Source of the DNA: Aegilops tauschii subsp. strangulata
Lineage: Eukaryota > Streptophyta > Magnoliopsida > Poales > Poaceae
Length of the DNA stretch: 64,000 nt
Assembly (NCBI RefSeq): GCF_002575655.3
Contig: NC_053036.3
Location: 162,664,627 to 162,728,626 of the forward strand
Reading direction: 5' to 3'
In this document: positions 33,191 to 45,767 of the stretch, piece after piece
Position numbering within the stretch: position 1 is the stretch's first letter
Layout: the number at the start of each line of letters is the position of its first letter
Notes under the pieces: generated by a model
The model's database searches: none
What the model saw: the letters and a program-made list of their open reading frames with translations, nothing else
Told to the model about the DNA's origin: nothing
Made by a program: the position numbers and the translations under genes

Positions 33191-33703
33191 TAGCTCCGCC
33201 ATCGCAAACATTTTTCACCTTTTTTGACGGTTCTTTTACACCACCGTTTGCGATTATTGCATCGAACACAGTTTTGTCGAAGGGTCTCTGATCATAGTGT
33301 CGCGTTAGCAGCATCCTGCAGTAGTGTCAAATCTGCCATGCCGCTGCCACGGTCAAAACTATACTCATCTTGCTTACGGTTTCCCCATTTTATGATGACC
33401 AGCCTACATGATTCGTGTCGTAACAGCACTGCTCCACCCATCAAGCTAAACAAGCTTAGTTGTAAAAATTTGAATCAGATATGATGTTGATATTAGTAAA
33501 ACTGAGACAGGTTTAATTGGTCAGCTAAATGTTCCTACTTTAGTTTCGAAATGCATTTGAGCCACATATGGAGAGACCGGGAGGAATAGTATTTCTCTGT
33601 GCGCTCTGGTTCATCATGGGTGGGCAACACACATTGTATTATCTAAAATATTCTTGCTCTTCGCTATCATGTTCCTCTTCTGTTCTTCTTAATAAGTATA
33701 TTA

Positions 33704-33963
33704 CTTCCTCCGTTCCTAAACTGCCTTGGGTGCGTGCGTGTGTTGTGGTGATGTGCGTTTATACCGAGTGTTGTCCATTGTTTGTTTATTTATAAAGCGG
33801 GGCGAAAGCCTTTTTCGGTAAAACATAAGTCTTTTTAGATATTCCAATAAGAACTACATACAGATGTATATAGACACATTTTAGAGTGTACATTCACTCA
33901 TTTTGCTCCGTATGTAGTTTGCATTTGAATCTCTAAGAGACTTATGTTTAGGAATGGAGGGAG
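33704..33963. mobile_element. Second copy of the MITE, in repeat unit II
   Basis: Flanked by TA and nearly identical to the MITE at 25693-25952, including the same internal 108-bp insert. It was therefore copied with the segmental duplication and not inserted twice. Confidence 0.88.
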
Positions 33964-34516
33964 TAGTACAGCATGTTCCTTGTCGGGAAGTGGAGCAGGG
34001 ACATTTGCAGTCGACAGGTCTGTTGGTTCGCTTTACATGGATGCTTTCAACTATTCTAGATGGTCTGCCATAATATCCGGGAAATCCTGGGAGCTATGTC
34101 ATCTTTGAGAGTCTAGACTGATAGTAACAGTATTGTGCCTTCAGTTGAATAGAGTTGCCCCTTTTGGGGTCGAAGCCTTTCCGAACCCTTTCTAGCCGTA
34201 CCGGCAATACAAGCCGATATGGTCTAGCTAGTTCCACTTTCCTGATTTTACTCGTGATGCCTAAGGTTTTCCACTTTTATCCACACTATTATGATCTGCG
34301 TAGGTGATTTCTGTCATACTAGCAGTACTCCACCCTTCAAGCTAAACAACACATCACTCATAATTCCAAATCTTAGTTGTTCAAATATGATTGTGATATA
34401 ATACTGATATTAGTTAAGAGACACATTTAATTGGTTAGCTAAAGGTCCACTTGAGTTTCCAAATGCATCTTGCGACATATAAAGAGACAACAGGAATTGC
34501 ATTTCTTTGTCACTTG

Positions 34517-35060
34517 TTGACTGTACTTTCTTGTCCATACCAAATCTTAGTTGTTATTTCAAGGCAAACATCGGTTGCTAAGTACCCTTTGCGCGGTTTG
34601 CAGCTTCAGATCTGCCATGCCGCTCCCACGGTCAACACTATACTCATCATGCTTACGGTTTCCCCATTTTATGATGACCACGATCAGCCTACGTGATTCG
34701 TGTCGTAGTAGCACTGCTCCACCCATCGAGCTAAACAAGCTTAGTTGTAAAAATTCGAATCTGACATGATGCTAATATTAGTAAAACTGAGAAAGGTTTA
34801 ATTGGTCGGTTAAATGTTCCTACTTTAGTTTCGAAATGCATGTGAGCCACATAGGAGAGACCGGAAGGAATAGTATTTCTCTGTGCGCTCTGGTTCATCA
34901 TGGGTGGGCAACGAACATTGTATAGAAAGACTTGTGATATCTTCAATCTGCTTGCTCTTCTGCTCTTCTTTAACATGATCCTCTTCTCTTCTTCTTTAAT
35001 AAGTATAGTATGTTCCTTGTTGGGAAGAGTAGCAGAGACATTTGCGGTCGACGGGTCAGG
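34517..35060 (+). repeat. 1.3-kb segmental repeat, unit III (partial)
   Basis: Starts CTTTCTTGTCCATACC and follows unit II through GCAGCTTCAGATCTGCCATG (empty CACTA site) and AATAAGTATAGTATGTTCC (empty MITE site). Similarity fades after about 35060. Confidence 0.8.
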
Positions 35061-35357
35061 TCGAGTTGTTCTTCCTTAATATATTTTGAATCTGTCAGGT
35101 CAGGTCAGGTCGAGTTGTTCTTCTTTACTATATGTTGAAGATGTCATCCGTGAAGTATCATTAATTCTGGAGCTCTCATATTTTGAGTAGTAGGCCACAT
35201 TATATTAATGCACACACCAAATTACAGCATGCATGGCATCTCTTAGAAGAATTGCAGAGATAGCACATAGGGGCTTACACGGAGGCAGTATTGGATTAGA
35301 ATCACTTCTGCATTACAAAGATAATCTCACTTATTTTTATGTTTTCATGCATGTCAG

Positions 35358-37345
35358 GTATTGAACATGATCAAAATGAATATGAGAATGGGCGCACGAG
35401 AGGAATATTGCGGAACAATCCACTGGCTAACAAACTTCACATGGTGGAGGATGGCCTATCTTATTCAGCCATCAAGGTGCTTGCTCTTGGCAAGGTTGTA
35501 TTGGTCGCACATATCTTGCATATGACCTCTTGCATTGCTTCTACTTTGTTACACCATCATCTTCTTAGTTTAAGCATCATATATGAGTATATGCCATACC
35601 TATCCACTTTTTGTACCTATTCCATGTGTCATCATACTATGTTTTTCCAGTCAAATGTTGTTCTTTCGTAATAGATGTCCAAAAGGAAGAGGATGAGTGC
35701 AGATCCTCAAGGAGTACAAACTAAGTATTTGGAAAAGGCAGTAATACTTGTTAAATCAGATAGATCAGCAGCCACAGAAAACACAGGCCCAACTGTACCA
35801 CACTTTACCCCTACTCTATTGGACAAAGCCCTATTAGAACTGCAGAGAGCCCAGCGTCAGGTACCGTCTATGATATCAATTCAAAATTTGAACTCCTACA
35901 TTTCTGCATGTGCCTTACCTTCTCTCTTGTATGAAAACTAATTTCAGATGAATCTCCTTTCTCAAAGGATCACAGGATCTCACAACAATACTGAGCACTG
36001 CATTGCTCTTATCCCTCTTGCCCTTTGTTAGCATACTTACACTCATTGCTATTTGATTATGTAGCATCATTGTAAATGTTCGCTTCCTTATCCTCCCTTT
36101 GCTCGAAATTATAAAATCTATATTTACTCTTACATAAATGTAGAATTAACACAATGGTTATGAAGTTCTGGATTGCTCATGTAAGTACCTATTGTCATGT
36201 ACTCCCTCCGTATCGAATTAATTGTTGCTCAATTGGATGTATTTAGAACTTAATCGTTCTAGATACATCCATTTGAGCGACAAGTAATAACGGACGGTGG
36301 TAGTTTACTATACTTGCATTGCGAGATAGTTGATTTTCTAGCATTACTATGCATCTTATCTGCCCTGCCCTACACTTTCTCCAAATTATAAGATCTACAT
36401 TTACTCTTACCAAAATGTTGAATAAAGCCAATGCCACTGCACACATTGATGTCTGCATTCCTCTTGTCAATACCTTTTGCCTTGTAACATTGTACTTAAT
36501 TAATAGCTATTTGATTATATCATCACTCTGCACCTGAGCTTCATTATCTTCTATTTCTTCCAATATTATTTGATCTATATTTACTCTTTACAAAATGTAG
36601 AATAAAGTCAACACTTATAAAGAAGTTTCTTTGGGGAATTTCCTGAATTATCCTTCCATCGACATGGAGAAGGGCGTTGTCCAAGCCGTGTTACATGTAA
36701 TGTAAGTTCATCCTTCTCAAGCCTTCGAACTTTGTTCTAGTATATATTTAGATAGGCATCATTTCCTACACTGCTATTTACTTTGGTGTTTCTGATTGGA
36801 TGTTTGCAACAACTGCTAGTTTTAAATTGTAGTTGTAAAACATGTTCCTTATGCAGAACAGATCCATTTATTTTCTTATTTGCCGATATAAAATGGGACG
36901 GAATTGTCAGCACCCTGACTATCGTTGCTTATATATTTGTGAAACCTGTTACGTGTCTCCTTGTTTCTCTTTCAGAGTCATATCTCTTATGCCAGGTAGA
37001 ACTTTAGGGAAGATAGTGAGCCAAATCATCTTGAAGAGAGGAAGATGACCCCAAGGTCATGTCTTGATGAAGACAGTGAGTTGAAGCTACTCACCAGCAG
37101 CTGTGAGACAACCTCTGTGCAGTTGTTGCCTCAATTAGTTCAACTTCTTCAATCTCAACTTAAAGCGAAAAGGCTTGCTTCAGCTCAGCTTCAACTTGAT
37201 GTCAATGATGCAAAGAAGACCTCAGAGGACAGCCATCCGAGCTTTCTTGCTACGCAGCTAGGGCTAGAGCATCTATCACTGATACAACTGAGGTATCATC
37301 AGCTTGTTTTGCTGCTTGTGGTGCACCTCCAGGGTATGCCTAATG
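35358..37345 (+). pseudogene. Plus-strand multi-exon gene remnant, family unknown
   Basis: Exon-like blocks with splice-type borders: 35358-35476 (IEHDQNEYENGRTRG, NNPLANKLHMVEDGLSYSAI), 35675-35860 (MSKRKRMSADPQGVQTKYLE, PTLLDKALLELQRAQRQ, then |GTACCG), from 35948 (MNLLSQRITGSHNNTEHC), near 36600-36690 (NKVNTYKEVSLGNFLNYP, SIDMEKGVVQAVLHV) and 36992-37345 (CLDEDSELKLLTSSCETTS, VQLLPQLVQLLQSQLKAKRL). The last is leucine/glutamine-rich and probably helical. The blocks between are AT-rich and intron-like, with a MITE at 36202. The combination of basic head and helical tail suggests a regulator or a transposon accessory protein, but I recognise no domain. The following GGCC repeat field suggests that it lies inside a further CACTA-like element. 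Confidence 0.35.
36202..36300. mobile_element. Stowaway-type MITE, about 99 bp
   Basis: TA-flanked palindromic element: CTCCCTCCGTATCGAATTAA at the left, CGACAAGTAATAACGGACGG near the right, joined by complementary TGGATGTAT and ATACATCCA arms around a GTTCTAG centre. It belongs to the Athos/Hades-like size class by appearance. It sits in an intron-like segment of the remnant gene. Confidence 0.85.
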
Positions 37346-37574
37346 CCTTATGAAGTGCTCTCAGTTTTATATATTCTTTTGTTGGTGCATATGCACTGGT
37401 GGCGACCTTTGATGCCAAGTGTATGTAATCTGCGGTCTCGTTGCGCTTTATTATCACCGGTGGCAAACTTTGATGCCCAGTGGATGTAATATGCCATAAT
37501 TTTTTTATTGTATAGTTTAGGTTTATTCTTAGTCGGTATGCTGTAATTTATGCCAGAAGCTTCAATGGATCTCA

Positions 37575-40440
37575 ATGTTGTCGGTCTTCAGGCCAGCCCG
37601 TAACTCACTATATATGGGCCGAAACTTGGGCTTATAATCATCTTGGGACATTAGCAGGTCTAAACGTATAGTAGTTTTCCGCCTTTAATAGGCCAAGTAA
37701 AGTTCTGGCCAGTTGGGTGCTACTTCTTGAGCTTGCGTTGGTTTTTCCCTTGAAGAGGAAAGGGTGATGCAGCAAAGTAGAGATAAGTATTTCCCTCTGT
37801 TTGAGAACCAAGGTATCAATCCAGTAGGAGGTACGAACAAGTCTCCAATCTATGCACCTGCACTAACAGTCAAACACTTGCACCCAACGCAATAAAGGGG
37901 TTGTCAATCCCTTCACGGTCACTTGCAAGGATGAGATCTGGTAGAGATAGATACAAAATATTACTAAAACATAAAAAAGTAAAAACAAATAAATTGCAGC
38001 AAGGTATTTTTGGGTTTTTGGTTTTATAGATCTGAAAATATATGATGGTAAATAGACCCGGGGGCCATAGGTTTCACTAGAGGCATCTCTCTTGAAAGAA
38101 AACATACGGTGGGTGAACAAATTACTGTCGAGCAATCGATATAAAAGCACAAATTTATGACGATATCCAAGGCAATGATTATGAATATAGGCATCACGTC
38201 CGTGTCAAGTAGACCGAAATGATTCTACATCTACTACTATTACTCCACACATCGACCGCTATCCAGCATGCATCTAGAGTATTAAGTTCATAAGAATGGA
38301 GTAACGCCTTAAGTAAGATGACATGATGTAGAGGGATAAACTAAGCAATATGATGACAACCGCATCTTTTTACCCTTGATGGCAACAATACAATACGTGC
38401 CTCGCTACCCCTACTTTGTCACTGGGTGAGGACACCGCAAGATTGAACCCAAAACTAAGCACCTCTCCCATTGCAAGAAGAATCATTCTAGTTGGCCAAA
38501 CCAAACTAATAATTCTAAGAGAAATACAAAGATATTTAATCATGCATATAAGAATTCAGTATAGAATCAAATAATATTCATAGATAATCTGGTCATAAAT
38601 CCACAATTCATCGGATCTCGACAAACACAATGCAAAAGAGTATTACATTGGATAGAACTCCAAGACCATCAAGGAGAACATTGTATTGAAGATCAAAGAG
38701 AGAGAAGAAGCCATCTAACTAATAGCTATGGACCCATAGGTCTGTGGTAAACTACTCACGCTTCATCGGTAGGGCAATAGAGTTGATGTAGATGCCCTCC
38801 ATGATCAAATCCCCCTCCGGCAGGGTGCCGGAAAAAGCCCCAAGATGGGATCTGCTGAGAACAGAGGCTTGCGGCGGCGAAAAAGTATTTTCGTGGATGC
38901 TTCTGATGTTGGGGAATATTTGGGTATTTATGGAGCGAAGATTAGGGTTAGGAGGTCTACGGGGGGCCCACAAGCCTAGGGGAGTTCCCCTAGGGCTTGT
39001 GGCATCTACGTAGGTCTTCTGGCCTCCTCTCCAAGTCTCTTGGGTGTCTTCTGGGCCAAGAAAAATCATCGCAAAAAATTTATTCCATTTGGACTCCGTT
39101 TGATATTCCTTTTCTGTAAAACTGAAAAACAAGGAAAAAACAGAAACTGGCACTGGCTCTAGGTTAATAGGTTAGTCCCAAAACAATATAAAATAGCATA
39201 TAAAAATTCCAAAACAGATAATATAATAACATGGAACAATCAAAAATTATAGATACGTTGGAGACGTATCACTCGGCCAGAGGATACCATGGGCTCTTAA
39301 CAGGCTAAAAACTAGATTGGGCTAGCATTGAGCCGAAAAATTCACAAGCCAACACAGGTCGAAACTGTCTTTGGCCCATGTTTGGCCCAGATAGCAAATG
39401 AGCCATTGACAGGCCAAAATGTGTCTCAGGCTCTGTTTGGCCCAATAAAATTATGGGCTTTAAGCAAGCCGATATCAAAGCGGGCCGTAGGCCCATCTGT
39501 ATCACGGGCCATTACCAGATGGGCTCTAAGCAGACTGGATTCATCGCGGGTTGTAATTAGGCCCAACTGTTACACGGGCCATTAACAGGACGATAGGCAC
39601 ATTGGGCTGAAATTTATCAACGAAAACTACGGGCCGTTAAGAGGCCTAAAGTCACTTCAGACAAGAAATATCCCAGTTTCAGCACAGGCCATTAGACGGG
39701 CTAAAGTGAAATCGGGTCGACAACGGCCCAGATGCACCAAGGGCCGCTAACAAGCCGAAACAATTATCGGGCCGAACTGGTAAATGGGCATTTAACATGC
39801 TGAAATACAAACCCGGCTTAGAATGGGCCCAAAAGAACAATGGCCTGTTTACGGGCCTGATCTGATATGGGCCGTAATTTAGCCCAAAACACGACAGGCT
39901 GTGAACAGGCTAGATCTGATATGGGCCTTAATTTGACCCAAAACATGGCAGGCTGTTAACGGGTCGGCCCACTAGTATCTGAAAAATATGGTGGGCCTTT
40001 AGCTAGGCCGGCCTTTTTACCCTAAATAGGCCACTGTTGGGCTGTGCCACATGTCAACATATCATAGGCATCTTCCGTCCATTGTAGGGATGACATCGAA
40101 GCAGGCAATAAGTGGGCCCATTCGACTTCACAGGCTGTTAACAGGCCGATACTAAGGTTGGGCTATCTATGGCCCAACTGTATTTTGGGCCTTTAGCAGG
40201 CCGAAGAGAGAGCGGGCTCATACTGGACCATGAAGAGGATGGGTCGGTAAGAGGCCGAAAGTCGGGTCGGACTTTATATGGCCCAACTGTGTTGTGGGCC
40301 TTTAGCAGGCCGAAAGAGAAACCGGGCTGGAAATTGGCCCAACACTTAAATGGGTCGCTAAAAGGCCGATAGACGTACATCCTAAAAATTGGCCCATCCC
40401 TTGAATGGGTTGTTAACAGGTCATGGCCATTCTCGAAATG
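37575..40440. repeat. Dense GGCC-motif repeat field, split by a solo LTR
   Basis: Short phrases such as TGGGCC, GGGCCTTTAGCAGGCCGA, GGGCC(A/G)TTAACAGG and GGCCCAACTGT recur every 20-60 bp in both orientations across about 1.3 kb (37575-37717 and 39272-40440). No gene is present. This looks like the sub-terminal repeat field of another DNA transposon, with the multi-exon remnant at 35.4-37.3 kb as its possible cargo. I did not find a convincing terminus near 40.5 kb. Confidence 0.7.
37718..39271 (-). mobile_element. Solo LTR, TGATACGTCTCC type (1554 bp)
   Basis: On the minus strand it starts TGATACGTCTCCAACGTATC (at 39271) and ends CGCAAGCTCAAGAAGTAGCA (at 37718). It shares the TCAAACGGAGTCC segment and the ATCCCATCTTGGGGC and GGGTCCATAG segments with the LTR at 63434. 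The flanks TTGGG and CTCGG match at only three of five bases, so there is no clean target duplication. The LTR interrupts the GGCC field. No adjacent internal region. Confidence 0.8.
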
Positions 40441-40722
40441 GCTCCTTTGGAGGTTGTAGAAATATGTGATCAATCATCATCAATGAAGACAAAGTCATGG
40501 CCATTCATTGAATCATTGTCACTTTGTTATACTCCCTCGTATATTCAAAGGAAGTCGTGAGGCTTGCTTCATGTCTTCCTCTAAGTAAGGCCACACAATG
40601 CTATTTTGGACTCCCCCGGAACCTAGTCCTCCCCGCAAATATCAGGTAGCAGTTATTCCAAATCTCGCGCATGCCATGAATGTAGCTTCTAATGTGGCCA
40701 ATGGGTGAAGCATCAAGGGCAC
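40441..40722. other. Stretch without a supported gene
   Basis: About 280 bp between the GGCC field and the non-autonomous LTR element. It contains TACTCCCTCGTATATTCAAA (40531-40550), reminiscent of a MITE end, but no partner end was found. Nothing else seen. Confidence 0.4.
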
Positions 40723-42234
40723 TGATAACCCACAAGTATAGGGGATCAATTGTAGCCTCTTTCGATAAGTAAGAGTGTCGAACCCAACGAGGAGCTAAAG
40801 GTAGAATAAATATTCCCTCAAGTTCTATCGACTACCGATACAACTCTACGCACGCTTAACGTTCGCTTTACCTAGAACAAGTATGAAACTAGAAGTGTTG
40901 TTGGATAGGTTTGCAAGGTAATAAAGAGCACGTAAATAAAAGCTAGGGGCTGTTTAGATAAAGACACAACTAAGTTAGTTTAGTAGAGAGCTTTTTGTCA
41001 CGAGAAAGTTATTTATCCCTAGGCAATCGATAACTAGAGCGGTAATCACTATTGCAATTTTATTTGAGGGAGAGGCATAAGCTAACATACTTTATCTTCT
41101 TGGATCATATGCACTTATGATTGGAACTCTAGCAAGCATCCACAACTACTAAAGATCATTAAGGTAAAACCCAACCATAGCATTAAAGTATCAAGTCCTC
41201 TTTATTCCCATACACCATGACCCACTTATCCGTGTTTGTGTTTCAGTCACTCACGCAACGCAGACAATAAGCAAACCATGAACATATTACAAACCCTACA
41301 GCGGGGATCCCTCATGCTTGCGCAACACGGAGAGCACCATAGGACAGCACCAATAATAAAACATGCAACTCAAACCAGTCACGATTATCAATTAACCCAT
41401 AGGACAAAACGGATCTACTCAAACATCATAGGATTGCCAAACATAATTGGGAAATAATATATAGCGTTGAGCACCATGTTTAAGTAGAGATTACAGCGGG
41501 TAAAAGAGGGGTTTCACCACTGCATAGAAGGGGGAAGAGTTGGTGATGACGGCGGTGAAGTTGTTGGTGTAGATTGCGGTGACGATGATGGCCCCGGCGG
41601 CACTCCGGTGCCACCGGAAGCGAGGGGGAGAGAGCCCCCTCCTTCTTCTTCTTCTTGACCTTCTCCCTAGATGGGAGAAGGGTTTCCCCTCTGGTCCATG
41701 GTCTCCATGGCGTGGGAGGGGCGAGAGCCCCTCCAAGATTGGATCTGTCTCTCTGTCTCTCTCTATTTTTGCGCTCCCAGATCTGGCCTTTCACCGTTTC
41801 TTATATTCCCGGAGATCCATAACTCTGAATGGATTGAAATTTGAACACGATTTTTATCCAGATATTGGCTTTCTTGCGGCGAAAGAAGGGCACCAACCTC
41901 CTTACGGGGTGGCCACGAGGGCCCAGGGCGCGCCTGACCCCCTGGGGCACGCCCCCTGCCTCGTGGCCCCCTCGGGCATCGTCTCGCATTGATTCTTCTT
42001 CCCAAAAATCACATATATTCCAAAAAAATCCCGTCAGTTTTTATCCCGTTTGGACTCCGTTTGATATGGATTTTCTGCGAGACAAAAAACATGCAACAAA
42101 CAGGAACTGGCACTGGGCACTGGATCAATATGTTAGTCCCAAAAAATAGTATAAAAAGTTGCCAAAAGTATATGGAAGTTGTATAATATTGGCATGGAAC
42201 AATAAAAAATTATAGATACGACGGAGACGTATCA
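40723..42234 (-). repeat. 3' LTR of the non-autonomous element (1512 bp)
   Basis: Ends CCGTTTCTTATATTCCCGGA near 41796; on the minus strand the AATATAAGAAACGG phrase may be the TATA region. It holds a GC-rich part (41880-41990). Confidence 0.85.
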
Positions 42235-45200
42235 GCATCCCCAAGCTTAATTCCTGCTCGTCCTCGAGTAGGTAAATGATAAAAAAGATAATTTTTGATG
42301 TGGAATGCTACCTAGCATAATCTTGATCATGTAATCTAATCATGGCATGAATATTAAGACACGAGTGATTCAAAGCAATAATCTATCATTTGACATTAAG
42401 ACAATAATACTTCAAGCATACTAATAAAGCAATCATATCTTTTCAAAATAACATGGCCAAAGAAAGTTATCCCTACAAAATCATATGGTCTGGCTATGCT
42501 CCATCTTCACCACACAAAGTATTTAAATCATGCACAACCCTGGTCTTAGCCAAGCAATTGTTTCATACTTTAGTATTCTCAAACTTTTTCAACTTTCACG
42601 CAATACATGAGCGTGAGCTACGGATATAGCACTATAGGTGGAATAGAATATGATGGTGGAGGTTGTGTGGAGAAGACAAAAAGGAGAAAGTCTCACATCG
42701 ACGCGGCTAATCAACGGGCTATGGAGATGCCAATCAATTGATGTCAATGTGAGCAGTAGGGATTGCCATGCAACAGATGCACTAAGAGCTATAAGTGTAT
42801 GAAAGCTCAAACTGAAAACTAAGTGGGGGTGCATCCAACTTGCTTGCTCATGAAGACCTCGGGCATTTGAGGAAGCCCATCATCGGAATATACAAGCCAA
42901 GCTCTATAATGAAAATTCCCACTAGTATATGAAAGTGATAACTCAAGAGACTCTCTATATGAAGAACATGGTGCTACTTTGATGCACAAGTGTGGTAAAA
43001 GGATAGTAGCATTGCCCCTTCTCTCTTTTTCTCTCTTTTTTTTATTTTTTGGTGGGCTTCTTTGGCCTCTTTTTTCTTTTTTTTGGCTTCTTTGGCCTCT
43101 TTTATTTTTCATAAAGTCCGGAGACTCATCCCAACTTGTGAGGGAATCATTGCTTCCATCATCCTTTCCTCACTGGGGCAATGCTCTAATAATGATGATC
43201 ATCACACCTTTATTTACTTACAACTCAATATTAGAACTCGATATCTAGAACAAAGATATGACTCTATATGAATGCCTCCGGCGGTGTACCGGAATGTGCA
43301 ATGATCTAGCATAGCAATGACATCAAAAAAACGGACAAGCCATGAAAACATCATCCTAGCTATCTTACGATCATGCAAAGCAATATGACAACGAATGCTC
43401 AAGTCATGTATATGATGATGATGGAAGTTGCATGGCAATATATCTCGGAATGGCTATAGAAATGCCATAATAGGTAGGTATGGTGGCTGTTTTGAGGAAG
43501 ATATAAGGAGGCTTATGTGTGATAGAGCGTATCGTATCACGGGGTTTGGATGCACCGGCGAAGTTTGCACCAACTCTCGAGGTGAGAAAGGGCAATGCAC
43601 GGTACCGAAGAGGCTAGCAATGAAGGAAGGGTGAGAGTGCGTATAATCCATGGACTCAACATTAGTCATAAAGAACTCACATACTTATTGCAAAAATTTA
43701 TTAGCCATCGAAACAAAGTACTACACGCATGCTCCTAGGGGAAGGGTTGGTAGGAGTTAACCATCGCGCGATCCCGACCTCCACACAAAGGATGACAATC
43801 AAAAAATAAATCATGCTCCGACTTCATTACATAACGGTTCACCATACGTGCATGCTTCGGGAATCACAAACCTCAACACAAGTATTTCTAATAATCCACA
43901 ATTACTCACTAGCATGACTCTAATATCACCACCTTTATATCGCAAAACTATTGCAAGGAATCAAACATATCATATTCAGTGATCTACAAGTTTATGTAGG
44001 ATTTTATGACTAACCATGTGAATGACCAATTCCTGTCATCTCTCTAAATAGATATAAGTGAAGCAAGAGAGTTTAATTATTTCTACAAAAGATATGCCCA
44101 CGCTCTAACAATATAAGTGAAGCAAAAGAGCATTCTACAAATGGTGGTTTTCTATGTGAAGAGAAACAGGCAATCCAAACTTCAAATGATATAAGTGAAG
44201 CACATGAAGCATTCTATAAAGCCATACTCAAAAGATATAAGTGAAGTGCAAAGAGCATTCTATAAATCAACCAAGGACTATCTCATACCAGCATGGTGCA
44301 TAAAATAAAAAGGAAAAAAACTAAATGCAAAAGACGCTCCAAGATTTGCTCATATCGCATGAACGAAACGAACCCGAAAACATACCGATACTTGTTGAAG
44401 AAAGATGGGATGCCTTCCGGGGCATCCCCAAGCTTAGACGCTTGAGTCTCCTTGAATATTTACTTGGGGTGCCTTGGGCATCCCCAAGCTTGAGCTCTTT
44501 CCTCTCCTCCTTATCCTCATATCAAGACGTCCTCGATCTTCGAACACTTCATCCACACAAAACTCAACAAAAAGCTCGGTAAGATCCGTTAGTATAATAA
44601 AGCAAATCACTAATCTAAGTACTGTTGAAAACCAATTCATAATTTTTTGCACTGTAGCTACTGTAAATATAAATTTTCCATGGCTTAATCCACTGATAGA
44701 AATCGATAGTTTCATCAAAACAAGCAAACTATGCATCAAAAACAGAATCTGTCTTAAACAGGATAGTCTGTAATAATATGAACATTCACCATACCTATGT
44801 TACTCAAAACATTTTTCCAAAATTAGGAAAAATAAAAAATTTGTATAGAAAGACAGTGCAAAAAGTTTCGGAACTGTTTGACGTTCCAGTAAAATATGTA
44901 AAATCGCGCACTACAGCCAAAGTTTCTGTCCTGCACCGCACAAACCAACAAGCATTGTAAACATCCTAAAGGCAAACCTTGGCACATTATTTTTATAATA
45001 CAATGGAATTGTACAAGGGGCTAATTATTTTTGTGGAAAAGTTTCTGTAATCCAGATTCACAAAGTTTCCGTGAGCATGAACAAAGTTCAAGGCTAGCTC
45101 CCACTTTAACAATGCTCGTCTTTCTCACTTTCGCTTTTCTTTTTGAAAAAGTTTTAGGTTCCCCTTTTTATTTTTTTTATTTTTTTAACTTTATAAGAGA

Positions 45201-45767
45201 ACTCAACAGAAATAAACGACTCTCTAAAACTTCCGGGTTGTCTCCCTGGCAGCGCTTTCTTTAAAGCCATTAAGTTAGGGATAAAGTGCTCAAGTAATGG
45301 ATCCACCCGGATCCCAAGGTATATCAAAGCCAATTAGAATCAACAATGATTTAGAATTTAGTAGTGAGCACAAAGCAACATATATCAAGCAATGACAAAG
45401 TCTAACTCTCTTCCTATTCATCGGCATGTCATAAAAGAACAATTCAAGGACACATAGTAAAGGCTTGATATGAATGCATAGTATAAATAGTTTCTTGCAA
45501 TTTTATCATATTGGAAACATGGAGAGGCGGAGATGTAGTTCCTCTCTCATAATAATTGCAAGTAGGAGCAGCAAGCACATGCATATTATATCTATCAAAA
45601 TCATCATGTGTAGTAGTAAACCGCAACCCATCAATATAATCCTTAATAAGGGCAAACTTCTCCGATATAGTGTAGTCGGGAGAATTCAAAAAGATAATAG
45701 GACTATCATGTGTGGGTGCAATAGCAACAATTTCATGTTTAACATAAGGAGCTATAGCAAGTTCATC
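42235..45767. other. Noncoding internal region of the non-autonomous element
   Basis: About 3.5 kb without a supported gene. Next to the LTR lies the polypurine tract (minus strand CTTGGGGATGC). A pyrimidine-rich, TTTGGCCTCTTTT-repeating stretch is at 43014-43112, and a GGCATCCCCAAGCTT phrase occurs twice (near 44420 and 44478). The length far exceeds what a packaging signal needs. Confidence 0.6.

Larger units (their letters stand above)
26596..33326. mobile_element. Complete CACTA transposon C (6731 bp)
   Basis: Left end CACTGGTACAGCGACG; right end, read inward on the minus strand, CACTACTGCAGGATGC. It is flanked by the 3-bp duplication TCA (26593-26595 and 33327-33329). The related empty site is preserved in unit III near 34604-34610 (GCAGCTTCAGATCTGCC), which confirms the borders. 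Inside, from left to right: 45-bp repeats, a B3-like gene on the minus strand, a 0.5-kb array, a coiled-coil pseudogene on the minus strand, and 84-bp repeats. There is no transposase frame, so the element is non-autonomous. It shares its left end and its B3-like gene with CACTA B. Confidence 0.92.
26517..34516 (+). repeat. 1.3-kb segmental repeat, unit II, split by CACTA C
   Basis: The unit consists of 26517-26595 plus 33327-34516 (about 1.27 kb without the transposon). From 33600 to 34550 it matches 25600-26560 almost base for base, including the same MITE at the same place. Confidence 0.85.

Noticed and set aside
41579..42005. ORFs of about 80-137 codons in both LTRs of the non-autonomous element (41579-41992, 47617-48036)
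   Set aside because: They lie within GC-rich LTR sequence, several frames are open on both strands, and the LTR borders cut across them.
43014..43112. Poly-T-rich tract as a SINE tail or terminator
   Set aside because: No SINE head or target duplication is present; it lies within the internal region of the non-autonomous LTR element and is simple sequence.
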